Assembly (NCBI RefSeq): GCF_013377855.1
Contig: NZ_JABXYJ010000006.1
Span: forward strand, 40,377-104,376
Length of the DNA: 64,000 bases
Reading direction: 5' to 3'
From: Cognatundibacterium oligocarboniphilum
Lineage (GTDB): Bacteria > Pseudomonadota > Gammaproteobacteria > Burkholderiales > Burkholderiaceae_D
Part shown: one piece after another, positions 9,309-18,157 of the stretch
How positions within the stretch are numbered: position 1 is the stretch's first letter
How the letters are laid out: every line of letters begins with the position of its first letter
The notes under the pieces: model-generated
Seen by the model: only the letters and a program-made list of their open reading frames with translations
The model's database searches: none
What the model was told of the DNA's origin: nothing
Translations under genes and position numbers: made by a program

Positions 9309-9324
9309 AGCAAACAGCGTGCCA
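9309..9324 (-). promoter_or_regulatory. sigma-54 (-24/-12) promoter of pilin 3
   Basis: The minus strand reads TGGCACGCTGTTTGCT, a full match to TGGCACG-N4-TTGCW. It lies 47 bp upstream of the pilin 3 ATG. Transcription is expected to need RpoN and an enhancer-binding activator such as PilR. Confidence 0.9.
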
Positions 9325-9448
9325 GAGAACAATGAAGTCATCAACCACTTACCGGGAAAGACAAAAATTGAAAACTTTGTTTAAAAATGACATTTTTTGT
9401 CAGTAAAATTCATTTTTTGTCACAAGCTACTTCAATGAAGTGAACAAA

Positions 9449-10051
9449 TCAGTACTTGAATGTAATCTGCATGTGTATGCCCGCGACATCAATCATGTCA
9501 CCGTGGCGCAGGATCTGTGCTGGATCGGAAATTGGCTTTCCGTTTACCTTAGGTGTTTCAGCACCCTCAACATGTTTCATCACATATTGATCGGCCTGTT
9601 TAGCGATCGCAACAACCTGAATACCAGGGTTGCCGATTGTGGTAACAGGCTTCGAAAGTATCAATTCTTTACCGGCATTTGCCCCATTAACCACGCGGAT
9701 TGTCGCAACCGCTGGCAAACCAGTTTGAACAATATTGCCAGAAATGACAGATCCTTGAGTATTTTTTTCTTGCTGATATCGCAACTTATATTTACCAATA
9801 TCAATCACGTCGTCATTTTGCAATAAATGCTTTTTGACTGGCTGATTATTCACCGTAGTACCGTTCGTACTTCCCAGATCCAGCACAAACGACCCGTTTG
9901 ATGTGGTGTCAATGGCTGCGTGCTGACCGCTCACGGTTAAATGATCAATCACGATATCATTTCCCGAGCGCCGGCCAATAGTAATACGCGATTTATTAAT
10001 GCTGACTTCCTGTTGAATCAGTCCATTAAAGGTGACGATAATTTTCGCCAT
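9449..10051 (-). CDS. FHA-domain protein with two FHA modules
   Basis: This 200-residue cytoplasmic protein has a canonical first FHA domain at residues about 18-80: TIGRRSGNDIVIDH, then VSGQHAAI, then LDLGSTNGTTVNN. A second, more degenerate FHA fold lies at about 115-195, with TTIGNPG and VNGKPI but lacking the phosphothreonine-binding Arg/Ser pair. FHA domains bind phosphothreonine peptides. A GAGAG ribosome binding site precedes the ATG. The gene lies 27 bp downstream of a PP2C phosphatase gene on the same strand, so both probably belong to one Ser/Thr phosphorylation circuit. No kinase gene is adjacent. Confidence 0.87.
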   Translation of the reverse strand: MAKIIVTFNGLIQQEVSINKSRITIGRRSGNDIVIDHLTVSGQHAAIDTTSNGSFVLDLGSTNGTTVNNQPVKKHLLQNDDVIDIGKYKLRYQQEKNTQGSVISGNIVQTGLPAVATIRVVNGANAGKELILSKPVTTIGNPGIQVVAIAKQADQYVMKHVEGAETPKVNGKPISDPAQILRHGDMIDVAGIHMQITFKY

Positions 10052-10078
10052 AATCTCTCATCAATGAAATTAAAGAAG

Positions 10079-10885
10079 CTATCTGGATAATATTTTTTTA
10101 AACCATGTCTGATCTGGAGATTTCTTTATTTTAAATAATACAACCGATGTATTATCAATTCCACCAGCATCATTTGCCTTCTCGACCAGTATTTTGCAGC
10201 AAGCCGTCAAGTCATAATAATGCTGGATGAATACAGTTTGAATTTCATCATGCGTCAGCATGTCGGTCAAGCCATCTGAGCATAGCATGTATACGTCGCC
10301 CTCTTCCGTAGGATAAGTGGCGACATCGATTTCCACTTCTTCCTGGGTACCGACTGCCCGTGTAATCAGATTTCTGATAGATGAAAATCTGGCTTGCTCT
10401 TCCGTGATCTGTCCGGAATTAATTTGCTCCTGCAACACGGAGTGATCCCGGGTTAACCTGGTTAATGTCTCCCCCCGGTAACGGTAGGCTCTGGAGTCTC
10501 CGACATGCGCCAATAATAGCCGCTCATTGGCGCAACATGCGACGATAACAGTTGTTCCCATTCCAAAGCAGTCCACGTTGGTTTGGGATGTTTGAAATAC
10601 TTTCTGATTGGCAAGTTGGATCGCCTCGTTCATCCAATGCGACAATGGAATAAACTGCAAGCCCAGTTTTGACAGCCACGCCGAATCAAGTTTTGCGCAT
10701 AAATATTCGGCAATAATACGGGTACTCATCGCACTTGCGACTTCTCCAGCCTTATAGCCTCCCATTCCATCCGCCAACACTGCACATCCGTAATCGGCAC
10801 AAACAATAATTGCATCCTCGTTTTGATCCCGGATTCTCCCCGGATCAGATAACGCGGCAAACTCTAGTGCATACTGATATGACAT
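10079..10885 (-). CDS. PP2C-family serine/threonine protein phosphatase
   Basis: The 268-residue protein shows PP2C motifs in order: RIRDQNEDAI, CAVLADGMGGYKAGEVAS, GTTVIVACC, LLLAHVGDSRAYRYR, LTRDHS, YMLCSDGLTDM and GGIDNTSVVLF. The aspartates of DGMGG, CSDG and DN coordinate the two metal ions. PP2C enzymes remove phosphate from Ser/Thr of target proteins. The ATG at 10885 is preferred to a TTG six bases upstream. It is followed by an FHA-domain gene. The usual partner kinase is not in the window, so the substrate is unknown. Confidence 0.92.
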   Translation of the reverse strand: MSYQYALEFAALSDPGRIRDQNEDAIIVCADYGCAVLADGMGGYKAGEVASAMSTRIIAEYLCAKLDSAWLSKLGLQFIPLSHWMNEAIQLANQKVFQTSQTNVDCFGMGTTVIVACCANERLLLAHVGDSRAYRYRGETLTRLTRDHSVLQEQINSGQITEEQARFSSIRNLITRAVGTQEEVEIDVATYPTEEGDVYMLCSDGLTDMLTHDEIQTVFIQHYYDLTACCKILVEKANDAGGIDNTSVVLFKIKKSPDQTWFKKILSR

Positions 10886-11184
10886 TGTCAAATTGCTAAA
10901 TAATGAATTTTAATTATTATATAAATGTAAATTATAAAATGTTTTTCTGAAAAACATTCCAATGCACTTTGCACTGCTGCGCCCTAATAAAGTCAACTCA
11001 TAATTGGCCAGCTAAAAAACTGAGATTCTGGTCCCGACATGTCACTCACTGATTTTTGATCGAAGTGGGTACCATATGACACGGCATTACCACGCACAGC
11101 GTGGTTCATTTTCTACATTAACCAAGCTTAACATTAAGAAATTTAGTTTGCACTGTAAATACTCAGACACAAAGCGAAGAAATG
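10886..11184. other. intergenic region, AT-rich, no gene recognised
   Basis: This stretch lies between the phosphatase start and the sucD terminator. It contains a short perfect hairpin at 11089-11105 (ACCACGC, loop ACA, GCGTGGT) without a clear T-run. I see no ORF with a convincing start or similarity, and no RNA gene. The promoter of the phosphatase operon must lie near 10890-10960. Confidence 0.4.
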
Positions 11185-11211
11185 AAAAAGCCGCGACAAG
11201 CGCGGCTTTTT
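11185..11211 (-). terminator. rho-independent terminator after sucD
   Basis: An 11-bp stem (AAAAAGCCGCG / CGCGGCTTTTT) with loop ACAAG starts 29 bp beyond the sucD stop. The A/T flanks make it usable in both directions, but only sucCD converges on it. Confidence 0.85.
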
Positions 11212-11239
11212 CTGACAACAAATTCGAATTTGGCGACGA

Positions 11240-12121
11240 TTACAGCATTGCCTTCAGCAAGCGCGCCATTTCAGATGGATTCTTTGTTGTTTTGATACCG
11301 CAAGCTTCCATGATGTCCAGTTTTGCCTGAGCAGTGTCAGCACCGCCAGAAATCAAAGCGCCTGCATGACCCATACGTTTCCCTGGAGGTGCAGTCACAC
11401 CAGCGATAAAACCAACCACTGGTTTTTTCATATTGTCTTTGATCCAATAAGCAGCATTCGCTTCGTCCGGACCGCCGATTTCACCGATCATGATGACAGC
11501 ATCGGTATCAGGATCATCATTGAACATCTTCATGATGTCGATATGCTTCAAACCATTGATCGGGTCACCACCGATACCAACAGCAGAAGACTGACCCAGA
11601 CCCAGCGCGGTCAATTGACCTACTGCTTCATAAGTCAGTGTACCGGAACGAGAAACTACGCCGATACGGCCTTTGCGGTGAATATGGCCCGGCATGATGC
11701 CGATTTTGATTTCGTCAGGAGTGATCAGGCCGGGGCAGTTAGGGCCGAGTAATTTAGTTTTACTACCGGCTTTTGCCATGCGGTCTTTCAACATCATCAT
11801 GTCACGGACAGGAATACCTTCAGTGATACAAATTGCCAGATCCAACTCTGCCTCAACGGCCTCCCAGATCGCAGCAGCTGCACCTGCTGGTGGAACGTAG
11901 ATAACAGAAACGGTTGCACCAGTGGCTGCTTTGGCTTCGGTTACGTTAGCAAAAATTGGAATGCCTTCGAAATCTTCACCGGCTTTCTTTGGATTTACAC
12001 CGGCAACGAAGCAGTTTTTACCGTTTGCGTAATCGCGGCACATGCGTGTATGGAACTGGCCAGTTTTACCAGTGATACCTTGGGTAATGACTTTAGTGTC
12101 TTTATTAATCAGGATGGACAT
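11240..12121 (-). CDS. sucD: succinyl-CoA synthetase (ADP-forming) alpha subunit
   Basis: The 293-residue product has family length. It shows the CoA-binding Rossmann start (LINKDTKVITQGITGKTGQFHT), the GPNCPG block, GRIGVVSRSGTLTYEAV and the phosphohistidine region GHAGALISGG near residue 250. With SucC it interconverts succinyl-CoA and succinate with substrate-level ATP formation in the TCA cycle. It lies 18 bp downstream of sucC in one operon, which ends at the terminator at 11185. Confidence 0.98.
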   Translation of the reverse strand: MSILINKDTKVITQGITGKTGQFHTRMCRDYANGKNCFVAGVNPKKAGEDFEGIPIFANVTEAKAATGATVSVIYVPPAGAAAAIWEAVEAELDLAICITEGIPVRDMMMLKDRMAKAGSKTKLLGPNCPGLITPDEIKIGIMPGHIHRKGRIGVVSRSGTLTYEAVGQLTALGLGQSSAVGIGGDPINGLKHIDIMKMFNDDPDTDAVIMIGEIGGPDEANAAYWIKDNMKKPVVGFIAGVTAPPGKRMGHAGALISGGADTAQAKLDIMEACGIKTTKNPSEMARLLKAML

Positions 12122-12139
12122 AGTGATTCCTTGCGATAA

Positions 12140-13309
12140 TTAAGCGTGAGCAGCAGCAGCGACAACAACCTTCTGAGCTGCTTCTTCCATCGTGTCAGCA
12201 GAAATGATAGGCAGACCGGAATCCGCCAGCATTTTCTTACCGATGTCTTCATTCGTACCCTTCATGCGTACAACCAGAGGTACTTGCAGGGAAACGGCTT
12301 TAGACGCAGTAATCACGCCTTCTGCGATCACGTCGCAACGCATAATACCGCCGAAGATGTTGACCAGGATGGCTTTCAGACCTGGGTTTTTCAGCATGAT
12401 CTTGAATGCTTCAGTCACTTTCTCTGCTGTTGCGCCACCGCCTACGTCGAGGAAGTTGGCTGGTTCACCGCCGAACAATTTGATGGTATCCATCGTTGCC
12501 ATCGCCAGGCCGGCACCGTTCACCAGGCAACCGATGTTACCGTCGAGAGAGATATAGGCGAGGTCAAATTTGGATGCTTCGATTTCAGCTGGATCTTCTT
12601 CATCCAGATCGCGGTAAGCAACGATTTCTGGCTGACGGAACAGCGAGTTCGCGTCGAAGTTGAATTTCGCATCCAGTGCGATCACTTTACCGGAGCCGGT
12701 CAGGATCAGCGGGTTGATTTCTGCCAGAGAGCAGTCTGTTTCCATGAATGCTTTGTACAAACCTTGCAACTGTACGCGCGCATCAGCGATAGAGCCTTCA
12801 GGAACACCGATCTTACGGGAGATATCATCAGCTTCTGCATCTTTCAGACCAGTACCCGGATCAATCGCGATAGAGTGGATCAGCTCCGGATGTTTTTCCG
12901 CCACTTCTTCAATGTCCATACCGCCTTCGGAGGAAGCCATCAAAACAACGCGCTGGCTGATACGGTCAGTCACCATACTGACGTACAGTTCTTTCTTGAT
13001 GTCCGCACCTTCTTCGATCAGCAGACGGCGCACCTTCTGACCTTCAGGACCAGTCTGGTGCGTGACCAGCTGCATGCCCATAATGGCATCAGCGTATTCA
13101 CGCACTTGCTCCAAAGATTTCGCAACTTTAACGCCGCCGCCTTTACCACGGCCACCGGCATGGATCTGTGCTTTAACGACCCAGACTGGTCCGCCCAGGG
13201 TTTCAGCCGCTTTGACTGCTTCTTCAACGGACATGCATGGGATACCGCGCGGTACGGTCACTCCGTATTTGCGGAGGATTTCTTTACCCTGATACTCATG
13301 GATTTTCAT
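12140..13309 (-). CDS. sucC: succinyl-CoA synthetase (ADP-forming) beta subunit
   Basis: The 389-residue product starts [17 protein letters not shown], the standard SucC N-terminus, and carries an ATP-grasp domain with [18 protein letters not shown] at residues about 44-61. The succinate-binding loop [12 protein letters not shown] is near residue 320. SucC binds nucleotide and succinate and pairs with SucD. It is the first gene of the sucCD operon on the minus strand, a short distance downstream of a DUF2889 gene. Confidence 0.98.
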   Translation of the reverse strand: MKIHEYQGKEILRKYGVTVPRGIPCMSVEEAVKAAETLGGPVWVVKAQIHAGGRGKGGGVKVAKSLEQVREYADAIMGMQLVTHQTGPEGQKVRRLLIEEGADIKKELYVSMVTDRISQRVVLMASSEGGMDIEEVAEKHPELIHSIAIDPGTGLKDAEADDISRKIGVPEGSIADARVQLQGLYKAFMETDCSLAEINPLILTGSGKVIALDAKFNFDANSLFRQPEIVAYRDLDEEDPAEIEASKFDLAYISLDGNIGCLVNGAGLAMATMDTIKLFGGEPANFLDVGGGATAEKVTEAFKIMLKNPGLKAILVNIFGGIMRCDVIAEGVITASKAVSLQVPLVVRMKGTNEDIGKKMLADSGLPIISADTMEEAAQKVVVAAAAHA

Positions 13310-13354
13310 ACGACTTCCCTTCAGACACTGAGGTATAAATAATAATTAAACAAA

Positions 13355-13936
13355 CTAGCTGGGTGATTTTGCGTCAGGCGAAGGTTTCGCCCAGCGCGGG
13401 TAATACTGAACAACGGCTGGTCCATCCAAACGCAATGCGTGGCAACGGTCTAGCTGGAAAGGCTGGTTGGAATCAGTGGAATTGCTGGCGGCGTCACGCG
13501 TATCGATCACGTCGCCGGCGAAAGCTTGAATTGCTGCAGTAGGCAATATCTGCGCTAACTCGGTCAGATGGGTGCACCCCTGAATGCCGGACATCCGGTC
13601 TTTAACGCCCTGGCGAAACTGGCGCATCAGATTTAAACCAATGAGTTTTTTATAATCAGGGTCGATGGACTCGCAATATCCGGGGTATGGAACCGCATCT
13701 GAACAAGCAGCCACGCCAACAACATTCATTTGCAAATCAACCGTCACGCGCAAAGTCAGGTCGTGCAGAGCCACGCCTTGCGGGCGAGTGCCGGAAGCGA
13801 GCTGGATATCACGTTCTTTGTGATCTGTTATGCGAGCGTCAAAATCCCACAAACCATCATCACGGGAAAACGCTTCGATAGTGATCGCACGCGTATGTTT
13901 CAACGTGCGGGCAGTGGTGGACTGAGATAGTGGCAT
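13355..13936 (-). CDS. DUF2889-domain protein
   Basis: The protein (about 193 residues from the chosen start, MPLSQSTTARTLKHTRAITIEAF) shows the DUF2889 pattern: FDARITDHKERD, HDLTLRVTVD, CSDAVPYPGYCESIDPDY and IQGCTHLTELAQILPTAAIQAF. Its function is not established. It is commonly found between recX and sucC in Burkholderiales. I prefer the ATG at 13936, or the adjacent one at 13939, with AAAGG just upstream, over a GTG at 13975. No signal peptide or membrane segment is seen. Confidence 0.88.
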   Translation of the reverse strand: MPLSQSTTARTLKHTRAITIEAFSRDDGLWDFDARITDHKERDIQLASGTRPQGVALHDLTLRVTVDLQMNVVGVAACSDAVPYPGYCESIDPDYKKLIGLNLMRQFRQGVKDRMSGIQGCTHLTELAQILPTAAIQAFAGDVIDTRDAASNSTDSNQPFQLDRCHALRLDGPAVVQYYPRWAKPSPDAKSPS

Positions 13937-14112
13937 CATGCCTTTTTTAGCGGCTATTCTGGATAAAAGAGCCACAATTGCGTGTCGTTACCGCAGCTTC
14001 TACGATAACAGCCGCTCCTGCGGCGCTGCAAAAAACCTGCGAATTCTAACACAGCTGAATCACAACTCATAACAGTGCCAGATTTTTTATCGATTCCTTA
14101 AAAGAACACTAT

Positions 14113-14571
14113 TCATTCTGCCCCGTCATCCTGACTGGATGTTTTCACAGCCACCTGAATTACCTGCGCCGAAAACCCGCGTTGTTGCAAAAAACGGCTC
14201 CGCTTCATTCTTTCAACAGAATCGCCCGGCGGATAAGGAAATTTTTTATGCAAAACATCAATCGCCCGTTTCAACTCAGTCGCTTTCAATTGCTCACGAG
14301 CCAAAATCATTTCAGCTTCGCCAAGCTGGTGATTCTGCAATTCAGCCAAAATACGGTAATTACCGAACCGGGCAGCCCGCCGGTTGATTAAAGATTCAGA
14401 AAAGCGTTCCGCAGATAAAAACCCCGAAGATTCCAACCAGTTCAAAACTGTTTCGAGATCATCTTCTTCCTGCACATATACGGACAACTTCCTCGCCAGT
14501 TCAATGCGACTGTGTTCACGCGACGACAAATAGCGCAGCGCACGCGCTTTCAGACTCAGTTTCTGTTTCAT
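14113..14571 (-). CDS. recX: recombination regulatory protein RecX
   Basis: The 152-residue product is Arg/Lys-rich and helical: LSLKARALRYLSSREHSRIELARKL, then VLNWLESSGFLSAERFSESLINRRAARFGNYRI and KRSRFLQQRGFS, as in RecX. RecX caps RecA filaments and inhibits RecA activity. It follows recA on the same strand, separated by a strong terminator whose T-run ends only a few bases before the recX ATG. Its synthesis therefore probably depends on read-through, as described for recA-recX of Escherichia coli. Confidence 0.95.
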   Translation of the reverse strand: MKQKLSLKARALRYLSSREHSRIELARKLSVYVQEEDDLETVLNWLESSGFLSAERFSESLINRRAARFGNYRILAELQNHQLGEAEMILAREQLKATELKRAIDVLHKKFPYPPGDSVERMKRSRFLQQRGFSAQVIQVAVKTSSQDDGAE

Positions 14572-14574
14572 ATA

Positions 14575-14612
14575 TTAAAAAGCCGGCACTCCCAGTTCTC
14601 GGAAGCGCCGGC
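14575..14612 (-). terminator. recA terminator / attenuator ahead of recX
   Basis: On the minus strand, GCCGGC-GCTTCC pairs with GGGAGT-GCCGGC (12 pairs including two G-T) around loop GAGAACT, followed by TTTTT. It lies between the recA stop and the recX ATG and leaves recX to read-through transcription. Confidence 0.88.
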
Positions 14613-14630
14613 CAAAAAGTCGGAATTCAC

Positions 14631-15677
14631 TTACTCGACCACTTGTGTATTCAGGGCAGGCAAGGTCGGTACACCCAGGTGGGCGCGCACTTTATTTTCA
14701 ATCTCATGTGCCAATTCAGGACGCTCTTTCAGGTAGCTGCGTGCATTGTCCTTGCCCTGGCCGATACGTTCGCCGTTATAGCTGTACCATGCTCCTGCTT
14801 TTTCAATAATCTTGGCGTCCGCCCCCAAATCCAGAATTTCACCTTCACGGGACGTGCCTTCTCCGTACAAAATATCAAAATGGGCTTCCTTAAACGGCGG
14901 GGCAACTTTATTTTTGACAACCTTGACCTTGGTTTCGTTGCCAATGACTTCGTCACCGGATTTGATGGATCCGGTACGACGGATATCCAGACGGACAGAT
15001 GCATAAAATTTGAGCGCATTACCACCTGTCGTGGTTTCAGGGCTACCGAACATCACACCGATCTTCATACGGATCTGGTTAATGAAAATGACCAGTGTAT
15101 TCGTGCGCTTGATACTGCCAGTCAGTTTGCGCAAAGCCTGGGACATCAGACGTGCCTGGAGGCCAGGTAAAGAATCCCCCATATCGCCTTCGATTTCAGC
15201 CTTAGGTGTCAGAGCCGCTACCGAGTCCACCACGACCAGATCAACACTGCCGGAACGCACCAGTGCATCGGTAATTTCCAACGCCTGCTCCCCGGTATCC
15301 GGTTGTGAAATCAGCAAATCTGCCAGATTGACCCCCAATTTCTGCGCATAACCGACATCCAGCGCATGCTCCGCATCGATAAAGGCACAGGTTCCACCCA
15401 ATTTTTGCATTTCAGCAATGGCCTGCAATGTCAGCGTCGTTTTACCTGAAGACTCCGGTCCATAAATCTCCACCACGCGGCCACGCGGCAATCCGCCGAC
15501 ACCAAGCGCGATATCCAGTCCGAGAGAGCCAGTAGACACGACCTGTACTTCTTCCACCACTTCGCCGTCAGCCATGCGCATGACTGACCCCTTACCAAAT
15601 TGTTTCTCAATCTGTGCCAGGGCGGCAGCAAGCGCTTTACTCTTTTCTGAGCTATTGTCGGGTTTCTTGTCGTCCAT
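14631..15677 (-). CDS. recA: recombinase RecA
   Basis: The product (348 residues from [20 protein letters not shown]) has the Walker A motif [13 protein letters not shown] near residue 70, the Walker B stretch [19 protein letters not shown], loop L1 [16 protein letters not shown] and loop L2 [22 protein letters not shown]. RecA forms ATP-dependent filaments on single-stranded DNA for homologous recombination and LexA cleavage. An in-frame ATG four codons upstream (15689) is possible, but its GAAG is too close to be a good ribosome binding site. A LexA box lies about 70 bp upstream. Confidence 0.99.
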   Translation of the reverse strand: MDDKKPDNSSEKSKALAAALAQIEKQFGKGSVMRMADGEVVEEVQVVSTGSLGLDIALGVGGLPRGRVVEIYGPESSGKTTLTLQAIAEMQKLGGTCAFIDAEHALDVGYAQKLGVNLADLLISQPDTGEQALEITDALVRSGSVDLVVVDSVAALTPKAEIEGDMGDSLPGLQARLMSQALRKLTGSIKRTNTLVIFINQIRMKIGVMFGSPETTTGGNALKFYASVRLDIRRTGSIKSGDEVIGNETKVKVVKNKVAPPFKEAHFDILYGEGTSREGEILDLGADAKIIEKAGAWYSYNGERIGQGKDNARSYLKERPELAHEIENKVRAHLGVPTLPALNTQVVE

Positions 15678-15746
15678 AGATTCTTTCATTCTTCATTAAG
15701 TGGCCGATTGGATATCGGATTTCGTAAATATCACTGCACCGGACAA

Positions 15747-15766
15747 TACTGTATAAAAAAACAGTG
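15747..15766. promoter_or_regulatory. LexA (SOS) box upstream of recA
   Basis: TACTGTATAAAAAAACAGTG matches the CTGT-N8-ACAG operator with the AT-rich core of proteobacterial LexA boxes. It is 70 bp upstream of the chosen recA start, the usual place for damage-inducible repression. Confidence 0.92.
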
Positions 15767-15990
15767 ATTTATGCAAGCAGGATTTTTGACTTTCTTTTTT
15801 ATGACTAGCTTGCTATGAAATTTCTGTCGATTTTTATTTTAAGGCAGTAATATTGATTTCAGACTCCAAAACCATTTGCTGTTGAACAAAAGGCGAAAAT
15901 CAGTATTTTTCCAATGACGCGTTACCAAGAAAATACAGGAAAACAACCAGGCAATAAAAATACATACGATCAAAAATAACAGGAGACAAA
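15767..15990. other. intergenic region between recA control region and an exported CMD-family gene
   Basis: This AT-rich stretch has no convincing ORF or RNA. The last 20 bases contain an AACAGGAG ribosome binding site for the gene starting at 15991. Its promoter is expected here but no clear hexamer pair stands out. Confidence 0.4.
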
Positions 15991-16611
15991 ATGAAAAAAC
16001 AGTTATCAGGTATAGCCATCGCTATGTTGACATGTAGCATAGGCGCGCAAGCCGCAGAGCGGCTGCCAAGCATCCCACCGGATCAGTACAATAGCGAACA
16101 AAAACAGGTTGCAGCCGAGTTTGAAACACATCGCAAGGTCGCTGTATTCGGCCCGTTCGAGCCATTGATGCATAGTCCGCAAATGATGAGTCAGGCTCGG
16201 GCCATGGGTGACTACCTGCGTTATAAATCTGCCATTGGCAACACCCTGAGCGAGCTCGCGATTCTGGTCACTGCCCGCGAATGGAGCCAGGATTATGAAT
16301 GGTATGTACATCAGCCGATTGCTGTTAAAGCTGGTATCAAAAAGGAGATGACCGATGCGATCGCAGATGGACGCCGGCCAACAGGCATGTCTGATGATGA
16401 AGAAATGGTTTACGACTTTTGCATTGAATTGCAAAAAAATAAGCGTGTTTCCGATATCACATTTAACCGGGTGGAGCAGCGTTTCGGAAAAGAAGGTGTC
16501 GTTGATTTAACCGGCATTGTGGCTTACTACACATTGCTGGCAATGGAAATGAATGTAGCAGAATATGCAGTGCCAAATGATGCAAAAAAACTCAAACGTT
16601 TCCCGGATTAA
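15991..16611 (+). CDS. exported carboxymuconolactone-decarboxylase (CMD/AhpD) family protein
   Basis: The 206-residue protein has a signal peptide (MKKQLSGIAIAMLTCSIGAQA, cleavage after AQA). A CMD-like helical domain follows: LSELAILVTAREWSQDYEWYVHQPIAVKAGI, then GMSDDEEMVYDFCIELQKNKRVSD and VVDLTGIVAYYTLLAMEMN. The E-W-x5-W-x2-H arrangement matches CMD family proteins. The CxxC redox pair of AhpD is absent; only one Cys remains in the mature part, so peroxidase-type chemistry is unlikely. Periplasmic members are of unknown function. It stands alone with a good AGGAG ribosome binding site. Confidence 0.82.
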   Translation: MKKQLSGIAIAMLTCSIGAQAAERLPSIPPDQYNSEQKQVAAEFETHRKVAVFGPFEPLMHSPQMMSQARAMGDYLRYKSAIGNTLSELAILVTAREWSQDYEWYVHQPIAVKAGIKKEMTDAIADGRRPTGMSDDEEMVYDFCIELQKNKRVSDITFNRVEQRFGKEGVVDLTGIVAYYTLLAMEMNVAEYAVPNDAKKLKRFPD

Positions 16612-16846
16612 AATATTTTCCCTAAAAGAAAATATTTGTTTAATGCAAAAGCATTCAACGAAATAAAGACCAGATAATCAAACGTTTAATCAAACATTTG
16701 AATTAAATTTTTCAAATCGCCGCGAATTCTCGCAGACACGCTGCATTAAAAATAGTTACACATGATCTTGATTGAGCCAAGACACATATCTGCGAACAGT
16801 TCCAAAAACAGACTGGCCTCCTCTGCTGCCAACCAAAGGAAAAACG

Positions 16847-17260
16847 ATGACCATCAGAATTACCGTCGAAACACATATCAATGCGCCGATCGCGAGGGTC
16901 TGGGGCGCTTACACTACGCCGGACGATATCAAACAGTGGAACGCCGCTTCTGAAGACTGGCACACCACCCGATCGACGGTTGATCTGCGGATCGGTGGTC
17001 TGTTTTCATCCCGGATGGAAGCAAAAGACGGCAGTTTCGGTTTTGACTTTGAAGGAACCTACACCAAGGTAGTACCAAATCAATTGCTGGAATTTTCATT
17101 CGGCGGGCGTACGGCATCAGTCGAATTCATTGAGAAAGGCGACGGTGTGACCGTGCGCATTACGTTTGACGCCGAAGCTGAACATTCCGTTGAACAGCAA
17201 CAGCAAGGGTGGCAATCGATCCTGAATAATTTTGCAAAGTTCACTCAGGAAGCGCACTAA
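16847..17260 (+). CDS. SRPBCC/AHSA1-family (START-like) protein
   Basis: The 137-residue product reads MTIRITVETHINAPIARVWGAYTTPDDIKQWNAAS, then GLFSSRMEAKDGSFGFDFEGTYTKV and ends GWQSILNNFAKF, the Activator-of-Hsp90-homologue-1/polyketide-cyclase-like SRPBCC fold. Such proteins bind hydrophobic ligands; the specific role here is unknown. I place the start at the ATG at 16847, behind AAAGGA, although the open frame extends 25 codons upstream. It lies between the CMD gene and a two-component system with 200-bp gaps on both sides, so it is probably monocistronic. Confidence 0.88.
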   Translation: MTIRITVETHINAPIARVWGAYTTPDDIKQWNAASEDWHTTRSTVDLRIGGLFSSRMEAKDGSFGFDFEGTYTKVVPNQLLEFSFGGRTASVEFIEKGDGVTVRITFDAEAEHSVEQQQQGWQSILNNFAKFTQEAH

Positions 17261-17473
17261 ACTGCATTTATCAAAATAGATATCCCCGCTGCACCACGAT
17301 GAACTGTGCACCTGTGTCCCTGTGCCAGACAATGATAAACATCGTTGACAGATCATTGCCAAATCGCAACCGGATATTTCCTGACTGTGTCAGGTTTGCT
17401 TTCCTGTTCTATAACGTTCAGAATTCGATGCCGGAAATTCTCCGGCATTCTGATCGTGCAGGCAAATTGACTT

Positions 17474-18142
17474 ATGCATATATTACTCGTCGAAGATGAC
17501 AAAATTCTGGCAGAAGGTTTGTCGCAGATGCTGCGGGGAAACGGTATGCTGGTAGATGTGGTACACACTGGCAGCGATGCCGGTTTTGTGCTTCAACATC
17601 AGCAGCTCTCGGCGATGGTGCTGGATATCGGTTTGCCGGATACCGATGGTCTGGAAGTTTTGAGAAAACTGCGTGCCGGAGGCAGCAATCTGCCTGTTCT
17701 GTTACTGATCGCACGGGATGCGATTTCTGACCGTGTCCGTGGATTCGATCTTGGTGCCGACGATTATCTGGTAAAACCTTTTTCCACTCTGGAATTAGTC
17801 GCCCGCCTCAAAGCATTGGTTAGAAGAACGGCTCCGCGCACCAGTGAGACCCGGCTTGGCCTGCTGGTTCTGGATTCCCATACCAAACGCCTGATGATCA
17901 ACGGGCATCTGGTCGATCTGTCCGTCAGGGAATGGAATATTCTTGAGTATCTGCTGCAGCAGGAATCCCGCGTGGTTTCCAAACAGCAGATCATTGATGC
18001 GATCCTGCCGCATGGGGAAGACCTGACGTTGAATGCAATTGAGGTTTATGTTTCCCGTCTGCGCCTGAAACTGGCCGATGCGCAAGTCGCCATCAAAACT
18101 ATACGCGGTTTCGGCTATATGCTGGAAGAACAAAAAGTCTGA
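17474..18142 (+). CDS. OmpR/QseB-family response regulator with Ile at the switch position
   Basis: The 222-residue protein has a receiver domain at 1-117, with acidic pocket E7-D8-D9, phosphoacceptor D51 (VLDIGLPDTDG) and K101 (DYLVKPF). A winged-helix DNA-binding domain follows at 125-220 (SVREWNILEYLL, NAIEVYVSRLRLKL, IRGFGYML). The conserved switch Thr of the LLTARD motif is Ile79 here (LLLIARDA), whereas the second regulator in this window keeps Thr79. That Thr normally contacts the phosphoryl group, so signalling may be altered. It is followed by a cognate kinase and an RND efflux operon, which it probably controls. Confidence 0.93.
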   Translation: MHILLVEDDKILAEGLSQMLRGNGMLVDVVHTGSDAGFVLQHQQLSAMVLDIGLPDTDGLEVLRKLRAGGSNLPVLLLIARDAISDRVRGFDLGADDYLVKPFSTLELVARLKALVRRTAPRTSETRLGLLVLDSHTKRLMINGHLVDLSVREWNILEYLLQQESRVVSKQQIIDAILPHGEDLTLNAIEVYVSRLRLKLADAQVAIKTIRGFGYMLEEQKV

Positions 18143-18157
18143 TTCCTCACCAATCAT

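Noticed and set aside
11089-11105. Perfect 7-bp hairpin in the phosphatase-sucD gap
   Set aside because: No T-run follows and no gene ends nearby on the plus strand, so it was not called a terminator.
12146-13342. 398-codon open frame antisense to sucC
   Set aside because: It mirrors the highly conserved sucC on the other strand, has no recognisable domain and no ribosome binding site. It is a codon-bias shadow.
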